A stretch of 6,686 bases of DNA, taken from assembly GCA_028819775.1 (NCBI GenBank), contig JAPPKV010000473.1, positions 1-6,686 on the forward strand, given 5' to 3'. This stretch comes from Gammaproteobacteria bacterium. GTDB taxonomy: Bacteria; Pseudomonadota; Gammaproteobacteria; Pseudomonadales; Azotimanducaceae_A. Positions within the stretch are counted from its first letter, which is position 1; the number at the start of each line of letters is the position of its first letter. Below the pieces are notes generated by a model, which searched no databases, was not told the origin of the DNA, and was given only the letters and a program-made list of their open reading frames with translations. This document shows positions 1 to 6,120 of the stretch, in pieces. The position numbers and the translations under genes are program-made.

Positions 1-362
1 CTGATGAAGCGAATCTCGACAGCCTTGCCCGGGCGCTGCGCAGTTTGAATGCGCGAGTCCGAGCCGAGGGAGTTCCCGATGGTTTGCCGTTTGACTGTTC
101 GAGGCAGTTCCTACGCAACCTCGGGCCGGACGCGGTGCTCAATCTCACGACCAGTGCGGGTGATCTCGATCTGGCCTTCATGCCCGCCGGAACACAGGGA
201 TTCGGTGACCTGAGGCGGGACGCGGTGGCCATCGAGGTGTCTGGCACTTGCGTGCTCGTGGCGTCCCTGGCGGACGTCATACGCTCGAAAGGCGCCGCCG
301 ATCGCGAGAAGGACCGCCGAGCATTGCCGCGCTTGCGCCGATTGGAGGAGCGGCTGCGGTAG
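1..362 (+). CDS. nucleotidyltransferase-like protein, 3' end only
   Basis: The reading frame is open from the left edge (first full codon at 3) to a TAG at 360-362, giving about 119 visible residues. The real start lies outside the window; the TTG at 45 is in frame but is probably internal, because the sequence before it (DEANLDSLARALRSL) reads as normal protein. The segment GDLDLAF followed by GTQGFGDLRRDA and then VASLADVIRSKGAADREKD resembles the C-terminal half of small nucleotidyltransferase-fold proteins (the AbiEii-like or 'nucleotidyltransferase' hypotheticals common in actinobacteria and scattered elsewhere). The acidic pair in LDL would be the third metal-binding position of such a fold; the first two acidic residues would lie upstream and are not visible. 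Substrate and role are unknown. It is not part of the usual rnhB-dnaE neighbourhood, so transfer or rearrangement is possible. The family assignment is from memory of the motif pattern and is only moderately sure. Confidence 0.6.
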   Translation, partial: DEANLDSLARALRSLNARVRAEGVPDGLPFDCSRQFLRNLGPDAVLNLTTSAGDLDLAFMPAGTQGFGDLRRDAVAIEVSGTCVLVASLADVIRSKGAADREKDRRALPRLRRLEERLR

Positions 363-390
363 CGTCTCGATGTTTTTTTGAGCGTGGCAA

Positions 391-419
391 GCGACATCAA
401 TCGGTCCTGCCTTTACAAT
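391..419 (+). promoter_or_regulatory. candidate sigma70-type promoter for rnhB
   Basis: GCGACA (391-396, four of six matches to TTGACA) and TACAAT (414-419, five of six matches to TATAAT) are separated by exactly 17 bases. A start of transcription near 426 would leave a leader of about 20 bases before the rnhB ATG at 446. It sits in the gap between the nucleotidyltransferase-like gene and rnhB, where a promoter is expected if the two are not co-transcribed. This is pattern matching only. Confidence 0.4.
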
Positions 420-436
420 CGTGGCCGAGTGTCCAT

Positions 437-443
437 GGAGGGG
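437..443 (+). promoter_or_regulatory. ribosome binding site that fixes the rnhB start
   Basis: GGAGGGG lies just before the ATG at 446; the GGAGG core is four bases from the start codon, which is slightly close. It supports 446 as the true rnhB start, because the protein read from that ATG carries the RNase HII signature GVDEVGRGPLAGPVV. An ATG at 435 overlaps this site but opens the frame that does not encode the signature. Confidence 0.55.
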
Positions 444-445
444 CG

Positions 446-1064
446 ATGCGGGATCTGTTCGGCGAACCAGGCACGCCCGCGAACGGAGTCGACGTCGCCG
501 GCGTCGACGAAGTCGGGCGCGGTCCGCTGGCGGGGCCGGTGGTGGCGGGCGCGGGTGCTTGACCCCGCTCGAGAGATAGACGGCCTCAAGGACTCCAAGG
601 AACTCACGCCCGATCGACGCGAGGAATTGGCGGCAGCGATCCGCGACTGTGCCACGGCTTGGGCTCTCGGTCGCGCGGAGGTAGTCGAAATCGACCGCAT
701 CAACATCCTTCGGGCGACGTTGGTCGCCATGCGGCGTGCGGTCGACGCGCTCGCCGCGGACGTTCGCGTGGCCTACATCGACGGCAACATGGCACCGTCA
801 ATCGACGGCTGCGCAACGGTGACCGTTGTCGGCGGCGATGCCAAGGTTGCGGCGATCAGCGCCGCGTCCATCATCGCCAAGGTCGCGAGGGACGCGGAGA
901 TGGTCGCGGCCGGCGCGCGCTTTCCGGGCTATGGATTCGAGTGTCACAAAGGCTATGCAACGGCCGTGCACCTCGCGGCACTCAAGAAACTGGGACCGAC
1001 GCCGCTGCACCGGCAATCCTTTGCGCCGGTGGGCGATGCGGCTCGGCAGCCGACATTGTTCTAG
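446..1064 (+). pseudogene. rnhB: ribonuclease HII, frame broken near 553-560
   Basis: RNase HII cleaves RNA in RNA-DNA hybrids, including single ribonucleotides in DNA, with a metal-dependent DEDD active site. The N-terminal part, from ATG 446, contains GVDEVGRGPLAGPVV (catalytic D at 506 and E at 509) but stops at TGA 560-562. The rest of the protein continues without a stop in the next frame from about 555: VLDPAREIDGLKDSKELT, then YIDGN (D at 780) and ISAASIIAKVARDAEM (D at 891), GYGFECHKGY, and a TAG at 1062-1064. All four catalytic residues are thus present but split across two frames. Alignment by eye with E. coli RNase HII (GAVVTAAVILDP) fits best if two bases are missing near 554, giving a 206-residue protein; an extra G in the GGG run at 553-555 is the alternative, giving 205. 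The cause is either a real mutation or a sequence error. The identity is certain; whether the gene is dead is not. Confidence 0.88.
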
Positions 1065-1092
1065 TGGCGCACCCAAGGACACGGGCTGCGGC

Positions 1093-1118
1093 CGTAGGGG
1101 ACGGGCTTGTCCCGTCCC
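1093..1118 (+). repeat. REP-like hairpin between rnhB and dnaE
   Basis: CGTAGGGGACGGGCTTGT (1093-1110) is followed by CCCGTCCC, forming a perfect eight-pair stem GGGACGGG (1098-1105) with CCCGTCCC (1111-1118) around a five-base loop. The first 18 bases recur exactly, in inverted orientation, at 6076-6093 beyond tilS. A conserved GTAGGGG head next to an imperfect palindrome is the layout of REP elements. It lies 29 bases after the rnhB stop and before the dnaE start; it has no T-run, so it is not a typical intrinsic terminator, but it could affect mRNA stability or partial read-through into dnaE. Confidence 0.7.
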
Positions 1119-1152
1119 GCTGGGAATTGAGTCAAGTTGAGGCACCAGGGCA

Positions 1153-4100
1153 TTGAGCGAGGTTGAGGAAATCGAGGCCCTCGAATCGGAGCAAGCCGAG
1201 GGTCGGGATTCTGTGTACGGCAGTGACGCCGGCGCCGCGCCGCGTCCGCGCTATCAGACCGGCGACGAAGTCGACGCGGACGGGTTCGTCCATCTTGCCG
1301 TGCACAGCGAATTCTCGTTGTCCGACGGCCTGGTCAAGGTCAAGGATCTCGCAGCAAGGGTTGCTGAACACGGCATGCCCGCGGTCGCCCTGACCGACCG
1401 CGCAAACCTGTTCGGGCTGGTGAAGTTCTACAAGGCCTGTCGGGAAACCGGCGTTAAGCCGGTCGTGGGCGCGGAACTCGACTACGAGGACGGCGACGGG
1501 GGCGGGAGCCGGTGCCGTTTGCTCGTCGCGTCGAAGACGGGCTACCACAACCTGCTGAGCCTGGTGTCCGCCGCATATACGGCTTCGCCATCCGATGCTG
1601 CCAAGTCGGCTCTTGCCGGTTTAGGCGGTCGCCAGGGTGCGGCGCACGGTCGCGTTTGCCGCCAAGCTCTGCTAGCCGCCGCCGATGGACTGATCGTGCT
1701 GCTCGGCACCGGGAGCGACGTCGGCGCAGCGATCGGTGCCGATGACGTCGCTTCCGCCAAGCGGCGTCTTTCCGAGTGGCAACAAGCGTTCGGTGATCGG
1801 GTCTATCTCGAAGTGGTACGCGCGGGACGGGAAGGAGAGGACCGTTTCGTGGCCGACGCGGTGGGCTTGGCGGCGGCTGCGGGCGCGCCCGTCGTGGCCT
1901 GCAACGATGTCCGCTTCCTGGCACCGGACGACTTCGAAGCGCATGAGACGCGTGTCTGCATCCAGGAGGGTCGGGTTCTGAACGACCCGCGGCGGGAACG
2001 GCACCACACCGTCGAGCAATACCTGCGCACACCGGACGAGATGATCGAGTTGTTCCGAGACCTTCCCGAAGCACTGGCGAACACGGTGGAAATCGCCAAG
2101 CGATGCAGCCTTGAGCTTGTGCTCGGCGAGCCCAGCCTGCCGGAGCCGCCGATCGACAAGGGCGCGACCTCGGAGTCGTTGCTGGCAACGCGAGCCCGGG
2201 AGGGTCTCGAGCGGCATCTTGAGTCGCTAGCCGAATCGTCTGCCGAAGTCGACCGGCATCGCTACGAAGATCGCCTAGACTACGAACTCGACATCATCAC
2301 CACGATGGGTTTCGCGGGCTACTTCCTGATCGTCGAAGAGTTCGTGACCTGGGCCCGTGCCAATGCCGTGCCGGTGGGATGCCGGGGCTCGGGAACCGCA
2401 TCCCTGGTGGCTTTCTGTCTCGGCATCACCGAGCTCGACCCGCTCAAGTACGACCTCCTGTTCGAGCGCCTGTTGAATCCGGAACGGGTGTCCCTTCCGG
2501 ATTTCGATATCGACGTTTGCATGGAACGGCGGGGGGAAGCGTTGGCCCATGTGGCCGACCTCTACGGGCACGACGCCGTCAGCCAGATTGCGACGTTCGG
2601 CACCATGGCTGCGCGGGCCGTGGTCCGCGATGTGGCGCGCGTTCAGGACAAGCCGTTCGGGCTCGCGGACCGTTTGTCGAAGATGATCCCCGCCGAAGTC
2701 GGCATGACCCTGTCGAAGGCGGTCGATCAGGAGCAGGAACTAGCCGACTTCATCGCGCGCAACGAGGACGCGCAGGAAATCATGGACATGGCCTACAAGC
2801 TCGAAGGCACCGTCCGAAACGTCGGCAAGCACGCGGGGGGCGTGGTGATTTCGCCCACCACGCTGATCGACTTCGTGCCCCTCTACGCGGATCACGCAGG
2901 TGGCACGGTGGTCTCCCAATTCGACCTCTACGACGTGGAAGAAGCGGGCCTCGTGAAGTTCGATTTCCTGGGACTGCGAACATTGACGATCATCGACTGG
3001 GCGGTGTCCGCCATCAACGCGGAGCGGGAGGAGAGGGGCGAGGACGCGATCGACCTCGAGAACGTGCCGCTCGACGACGCCCGGACCTACGAGTTTCTGA
3101 AGACCGCCCACACGACGGCGGTGTTTCAGCTCGAGTCGGCGGGGATGAAGGAGCTGGTGGCGAGGCTCAAACCCGATTCCATTGAGGACATCATCGCCCT
3201 GGTCGCCCTGTTTCGTCCCGGACCGCTGCAGTCGGGGGCGGTGGACGACTACGTGGAGCGCAAGCACGGTCGCGCAGCCGTGCGCTATCCCCACCCCCGG
3301 CTGGAAGGGGCGCTGGCCGGCACATACGGGGTCATGCTGTACCAGGAACAGGTCATGACCATGGCCCAACTGCTCGCCGGGTTCACGCTGGGCGAGGCGG
3401 ACCTGCTGCGCCGCGCGATGGCGAAGAAAAAGCCCGAAGAGATGGCCAAGATGCGCGCCACGTTCCTAGAGGGGACGACGAAGGAAGGCGTCGATCCGCG
3501 GGTCGCCAACGACATCTTCGACCAGGTGGAGAAGTTCGCGGGCTATGCCTTCAACAAGGCGCATGCCGCCGGATACGCCCTCCTGGCCTTCCGCACGGCG
3601 TACCTGAAGGCACATTATCCGGCGCACTTCATGTCGGCCGTCCTGTCGGCGGACATGGACAAGATCGAGAAGGTCGTGCCACTCGTGGACGAGGTTCGAC
3701 GCATGGGCCTCGACGTGTTGCCGCCCGATGTCAATCGCAGTGCCTTCCGCTTCCGAGCAGCCGAGGCCGGCATTCGCTATGGACTAGGCGCTGTGCGCGG
3801 CGTCGGGGCCGGTCCCGTGGAAACGCTCGTTCGTGAACGCGGTCGCGGCGGTCCGTTCCGGGACCTCGACGACTTCTGTATGCGAGTAGATCCGCGGCGC
3901 GTCAACAAGCGGCTCCTCGAAGCTCTCGTTCGAGCCGGTGCCATGGATTGTTTCGCCTCGCCGGGCGAATCCATCGACTCGACACGGGCGCGGCTACTCG
4001 ATGAATTGCCCGATGCGGTGCAAGGCGCCGAGCAGTCGGCGCGGAACGCGGAACTGGCCATCGACGACATGTTCGGCGGCGTCCCCAAACCGTCGGAGGT

Positions 4101-4773
4101 CACCAATGGGCGCAAGGTCAGGGCACTGTCAAAGCACGACCGCCTCGAAGGCGAACGGGAGACGCTCGGACTTTTCCTGACCGGGCACCCCGTGGACGAG
4201 TACCTCCCGGAGATCCGTCGATTCTGCCGCACACCGATCGCCGAGCTTCGGCCCGCCGACACGAATCAGACCGCAGTCGGGGTGGTGGTATCCAATCGCA
4301 CGCGGCGCGGAAGGCGGGGCGCGATGGGCTTCGTGGAAATCGACGACAGGAGTGGCCGTATCGAGGCAAACCTTTTCGGCGAGGTCTACGACCGATACCG
4401 CGCCAAGCTGGAGAAGCACGCCATCCTGGTGATCGAAGGCACCGTGCAGAGCGACGAGTTCACGCAGGGCCACAAGCTACGCGCGGATCGGGTGATGACC
4501 TTGGACGAAGCGCGCAAGCACCACGCCGGCAGGATCGTGCTGCGTACCGCTCGGCAGGCCCTTGATCCCGGCACGGTCGCCGATTTGAAGACAATCCTTG
4601 GTCGCCATCGCAACACAGACGGCTGTTCGGTCGCTGTTGATTACGTCGGCGCGGGTGCCTGCGGGTGCGTCGTGCTAGGGGACGCCTGGCGAGTGGACGC
4701 CACGGACGCCCTGCTCGGCGAGCTGCGCGACGCTTTCGGCAAGGATGCCGTCGACTTGGGCTATGGCTCCTGA
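1153..4773 (+). CDS. dnaE: DNA polymerase III alpha subunit
   Basis: Catalytic subunit of the replicative polymerase. From TTG 1153 the protein is 1206 residues, slightly long for the family (about 1150-1180) because some 45 residues precede the PHP domain. GTG 1213, with GAGGG at 1198-1202, is an alternative start; an in-frame TGA at 1138-1140 bars anything further upstream. Rough order: PHP domain 45-320, palm and thumb 320-610, fingers 610-960, clamp-binding region near 970, OB fold 1035-1125, C-terminal domain to the end. Catalytic aspartates are D452 and D454 (PDFDID) and D604 (KFDFLG). The PHP site is degenerate (HLAVH at 47-51, TDRAN), as in E. coli, implying that proofreading comes from a separate DnaQ. 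Two oddities: the usual GPGRGSGAGS reads GCRGSGTAS (409-417), and the expected clamp motif QxDMF reads IDDMF (970-974). Alignment to E. coli DnaE is otherwise strong throughout and no frame is broken. The type is DnaE1 (has OB fold and C-terminal domain, long sequence), not DnaE2/ImuC. Confidence 0.96.
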   Translation: MSEVEEIEALESEQAEGRDSVYGSDAGAAPRPRYQTGDEVDADGFVHLAVHSEFSLSDGLVKVKDLAARVAEHGMPAVALTDRANLFGLVKFYKACRETGVKPVVGAELDYEDGDGGGSRCRLLVASKTGYHNLLSLVSAAYTASPSDAAKSALAGLGGRQGAAHGRVCRQALLAAADGLIVLLGTGSDVGAAIGADDVASAKRRLSEWQQAFGDRVYLEVVRAGREGEDRFVADAVGLAAAAGAPVVACNDVRFLAPDDFEAHETRVCIQEGRVLNDPRRERHHTVEQYLRTPDEMIELFRDLPEALANTVEIAKRCSLELVLGEPSLPEPPIDKGATSESLLATRAREGLERHLESLAESSAEVDRHRYEDRLDYELDIITTMGFAGYFLIVEEFVTWARANAVPVGCRGSGTASLVAFCLGITELDPLKYDLLFERLLNPERVSLPDFDIDVCMERRGEALAHVADLYGHDAVSQIATFGTMAARAVVRDVARVQDKPFGLADRLSKMIPAEVGMTLSKAVDQEQELADFIARNEDAQEIMDMAYKLEGTVRNVGKHAGGVVISPTTLIDFVPLYADHAGGTVVSQFDLYDVEEAGLVKFDFLGLRTLTIIDWAVSAINAEREERGEDAIDLENVPLDDARTYEFLKTAHTTAVFQLESAGMKELVARLKPDSIEDIIALVALFRPGPLQSGAVDDYVERKHGRAAVRYPHPRLEGALAGTYGVMLYQEQVMTMAQLLAGFTLGEADLLRRAMAKKKPEEMAKMRATFLEGTTKEGVDPRVANDIFDQVEKFAGYAFNKAHAAGYALLAFRTAYLKAHYPAHFMSAVLSADMDKIEKVVPLVDEVRRMGLDVLPPDVNRSAFRFRAAEAGIRYGLGAVRGVGAGPVETLVRERGRGGPFRDLDDFCMRVDPRRVNKRLLEALVRAGAMDCFASPGESIDSTRARLLDELPDAVQGAEQSARNAELAIDDMFGGVPKPSEVTNGRKVRALSKHDRLEGERETLGLFLTGHPVDEYLPEIRRFCRTPIAELRPADTNQTAVGVVVSNRTRRGRRGAMGFVEIDDRSGRIEANLFGEVYDRYRAKLEKHAILVIEGTVQSDEFTQGHKLRADRVMTLDEARKHHAGRIVLRTARQALDPGTVADLKTILGRHRNTDGCSVAVDYVGAGACGCVVLGDAWRVDATDALLGELRDAFGKDAVDLGYGS

Positions 4774-5986
4774 CGACAGCGTCGAGCGGGCCCTCACCCA
4801 AACCCGAATTCTCGACGTTTTCCTCGACGGGACGCGCGCTGCGGGACGTCTGTGGGTCGCCTTCAGCGGTGGCGTCGACTCCACCGTGCTGCTGCACGCC
4901 TTGCGCACCGTTCCTCGTGCGGCAGCGATCCACATCGACCATGGTCTCGATTCCTCTGCACCGGATTGGGTCCGGCACTGCGCGGCGGTGGCGCGGGAAT
5001 TTGGCGTGGAGTTCGAGTCGCGTTCCGTCCGCGTGGACTTCCGCGGCAACCATGAACAAGCGGCCCGCGCGGCGCGTTACGCGGTTTTCGGTGAACTGCT
5101 TGCCCCGGGCGATCTACTCGCCCTCGGCCATCACGCCGACGACCAGGCGGAAACCCGGGTCTGGCAGTTGCTCACCGGGCGCGAACCGGGAGGAATGCCC
5201 ACCGAGCGCCGGTTGGGTGCCGGCTGGTTGGTTCGACCGCTGATGGGCGTCCGCCGCGAGCAGATCCTCGATTATGCGCGCCGCCACGGCCTTCGCTGGA
5301 TCGAGGATTCCGCCAACGCCGATCTCGGTTTCGACCGCAATGCCATTCGCCACGGCATCTTGCGCAGACTTGAGGAACGCCATCCCGGTGCCCTCATGCG
5401 ACTGTCGGCGCCGAGGCGCGCCGCAGTCGAGTGCCTGCGACCGTTGCTGGTTGACGAGGCCAGTGATCGGGGAGTCGAGGCATGGCTCTTGGCAGCAGGT
5501 CTCCCAACGCCCTCGAGGACCGTCGCCGAGATTCGGCGCCAGAGCCTCGCCGCCGAGGACCGCAATCCCCGTGTCCGCGTCGCTCCAGGGACATGGGCGT
5601 ATCGCCACGGTGACGCATGGCACATTGTCGCGGACCGCGCCGAATCCGTGCCGAATCCGGACACCGCGGTTGCGGGCGTTGACATGGCGATGCCCGCTGG
5701 CGTGCTGCGCTGGCAGCCGGCGAAGTCGGGATTGGCCGTGGGGCGGTCCCTTTCGATTCGTTGTCGTCGGGGCGGCGAACGCATTCGGCCAGTTGGTCGT
5801 GGTTGCACCAAGACGGTCAAAGCGCTGTTCCAGGAATCGCACGTGCCGCCTTGGCAGCGTGCGGACTGGCCGCTGCTCTACGACGGGGAGCAACTCATGG
5901 CCGTGCCTGGTCTGGCGCTCGCCACAGCGGCGGTTGTCGCGAACGGGTGCGAACCCCGTTGGTCGCCCCTTCGAACGACCCACTAG
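4763..5986 (+). CDS. tilS: tRNA(Ile)-lysidine synthase
   Basis: TilS uses ATP and lysine to convert C34 of the CAU-anticodon tRNA-Ile to lysidine, so that it reads AUA rather than AUG; it is cytosolic and normally essential. Numbered from ATG 4763 (407 residues): PP-loop SGGVDST at 35-41, IDHGL, NHEQAARAARY, GHHADDQAETR around 122-131, EDSANADLGFDRNAIR at 181-196, then a TilS substrate-binding region and the C-terminal TilS_C motif GGERIRPVG at 337-345 followed by KALFQESHVPPW. The start at 4763 overlaps the dnaE stop by 11 bases, which suggests translational coupling; ATG 4745 is in frame and would add six residues. The stretch between FDRNAIR and the substrate-binding domain seems about 20 residues shorter than in E. 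coli. The last dozen codons coincide with a REP-like hairpin, so the C-terminal tail is probably not conserved. Confidence 0.95.
   Translation: MAPDDSVERALTQTRILDVFLDGTRAAGRLWVAFSGGVDSTVLLHALRTVPRAAAIHIDHGLDSSAPDWVRHCAAVAREFGVEFESRSVRVDFRGNHEQAARAARYAVFGELLAPGDLLALGHHADDQAETRVWQLLTGREPGGMPTERRLGAGWLVRPLMGVRREQILDYARRHGLRWIEDSANADLGFDRNAIRHGILRRLEERHPGALMRLSAPRRAAVECLRPLLVDEASDRGVEAWLLAAGLPTPSRTVAEIRRQSLAAEDRNPRVRVAPGTWAYRHGDAWHIVADRAESVPNPDTAVAGVDMAMPAGVLRWQPAKSGLAVGRSLSIRCRRGGERIRPVGRGCTKTVKALFQESHVPPWQRADWPLLYDGEQLMAVPGLALATAAVVANGCEPRWSPLRTTH
5945..5970 (+). repeat. degenerate REP-like hairpin inside the tilS 3' end
   Basis: GCGA-A-CC (5949-5955) pairs with GGTCGC (5961-5966) around the loop CCGTT, with one bulged base and further partial pairing outside. 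The layout matches the GGGGCGACC...GGTCG hairpin at 6022-6040. The segment encodes the last residues of TilS (about GCEPRWSPL), suggesting that an old repeat copy was captured as coding sequence or that the gene was extended into it. Confidence 0.4.
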
Positions 5987-6005
5987 CCAAACATCCTGAA
6001 AAAAA

Positions 6006-6093
6006 CGTAGGGGCGACCCTAGGGGCGACCCTTGCGGTCGGCCGTCGTGACAGGTCGGCCTCGACGACGGGACGAACAAGCCCGTCCCCTACG
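6006..6093 (+). repeat. composite BIME/MITE-like element with inverted ends
   Basis: The 88-base block begins with CGTAGGGG (6006-6013) and ends with its exact reverse complement CCCCTACG (6086-6093). The left half carries GGGGCGACC...GGTCG (stem 6026-6030 with 6036-6040). The middle has GCCGTCGT (6041-6048) opposed to ACGACGGG (6064-6071), seven of eight pairing, and the direct duplicate GGTCGGCC (6036-6043, 6053-6060). The right half is a minus-strand copy of the repeat found before dnaE, with stem GGGACG (6069-6074) and CGTCCC (6083-6088). Two REP units head to head is the BIME arrangement; such units are often spread by REP-associated tyrosine transposases, none of which is in this window. 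It fills most of the gap between convergent tilS and prs. Confidence 0.65.
6008..6031 (+). repeat. tandem duplication of a 12-base repeat head
   Basis: TAGGGGCGACCC occurs twice without a gap, at 6008-6019 and 6020-6031, exact in both copies. The second copy continues into the hairpin loop and the return strand GGTCGG, so the first looks like a duplicated head of the REP-like unit rather than a separate element. Confidence 0.75.
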
Positions 6094-6098
6094 AGCTT

Positions 6099-6117
6099 GC
6101 GCCCCTTTACCGGGCGC
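6099..6117 (-). terminator. GC hairpin just after prs, possible terminator
   Basis: GCGCCC (6099-6104) and GGGCGC (6112-6117) form a perfect six-pair stem with a seven-base loop, starting three bases beyond the prs stop codon. No T-run follows on either strand, so it is not a standard intrinsic terminator; it may protect the prs mRNA 3' end or help separate the convergent transcripts. Confidence 0.35.
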
Positions 6118-6120
6118 TGA

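Noticed and set aside
341..380. Possible terminator with a run of seven T (373-379) after the first gene
   Set aside because: No convincing stem precedes the T-run; only a three-pair stem could be drawn.
488..508. Inverted repeat GTCGACG ... CGTCGAC inside rnhB
   Set aside because: It is explained by the codons for VDVAGVD in GC-rich DNA; no sign of a regulatory role.
378..560. Continuous frame from 378 leading into the C-terminal part of RNase HII, as an alternative intact rnhB
   Set aside because: The residues it gives before position 555 (for example RTESTSPASTKSG) do not match RNase HII, while the other frame gives the DEVGRG signature there.
1093..1118. Reading the hairpin before dnaE as an intrinsic terminator
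   Set aside because: There is no T-run after the stem, and its sequence recurs elsewhere as a repeat, so a REP-like element is the better reading.
1672..2217. Minus-strand open frames opposite dnaE (also 1454-2188, 2740-3369 and 4460-5059)
   Set aside because: They are compositional shadows of a clear dnaE frame and show no family motif.
1153..4773. Reading the polymerase as DnaE2/ImuC because of the altered GCRGSGTAS motif
   Set aside because: The protein has the full OB-fold and C-terminal regions, resembles E. coli DnaE along its length, and lies in the rnhB-dnaE-tilS neighbourhood without imuA or imuB.
5114..6079. Long minus-strand open frame of 321 codons opposite tilS
   Set aside because: It mirrors tilS in a GC-rich region, has no recognisable motif and runs through the REP-like repeats; it is a shadow frame.
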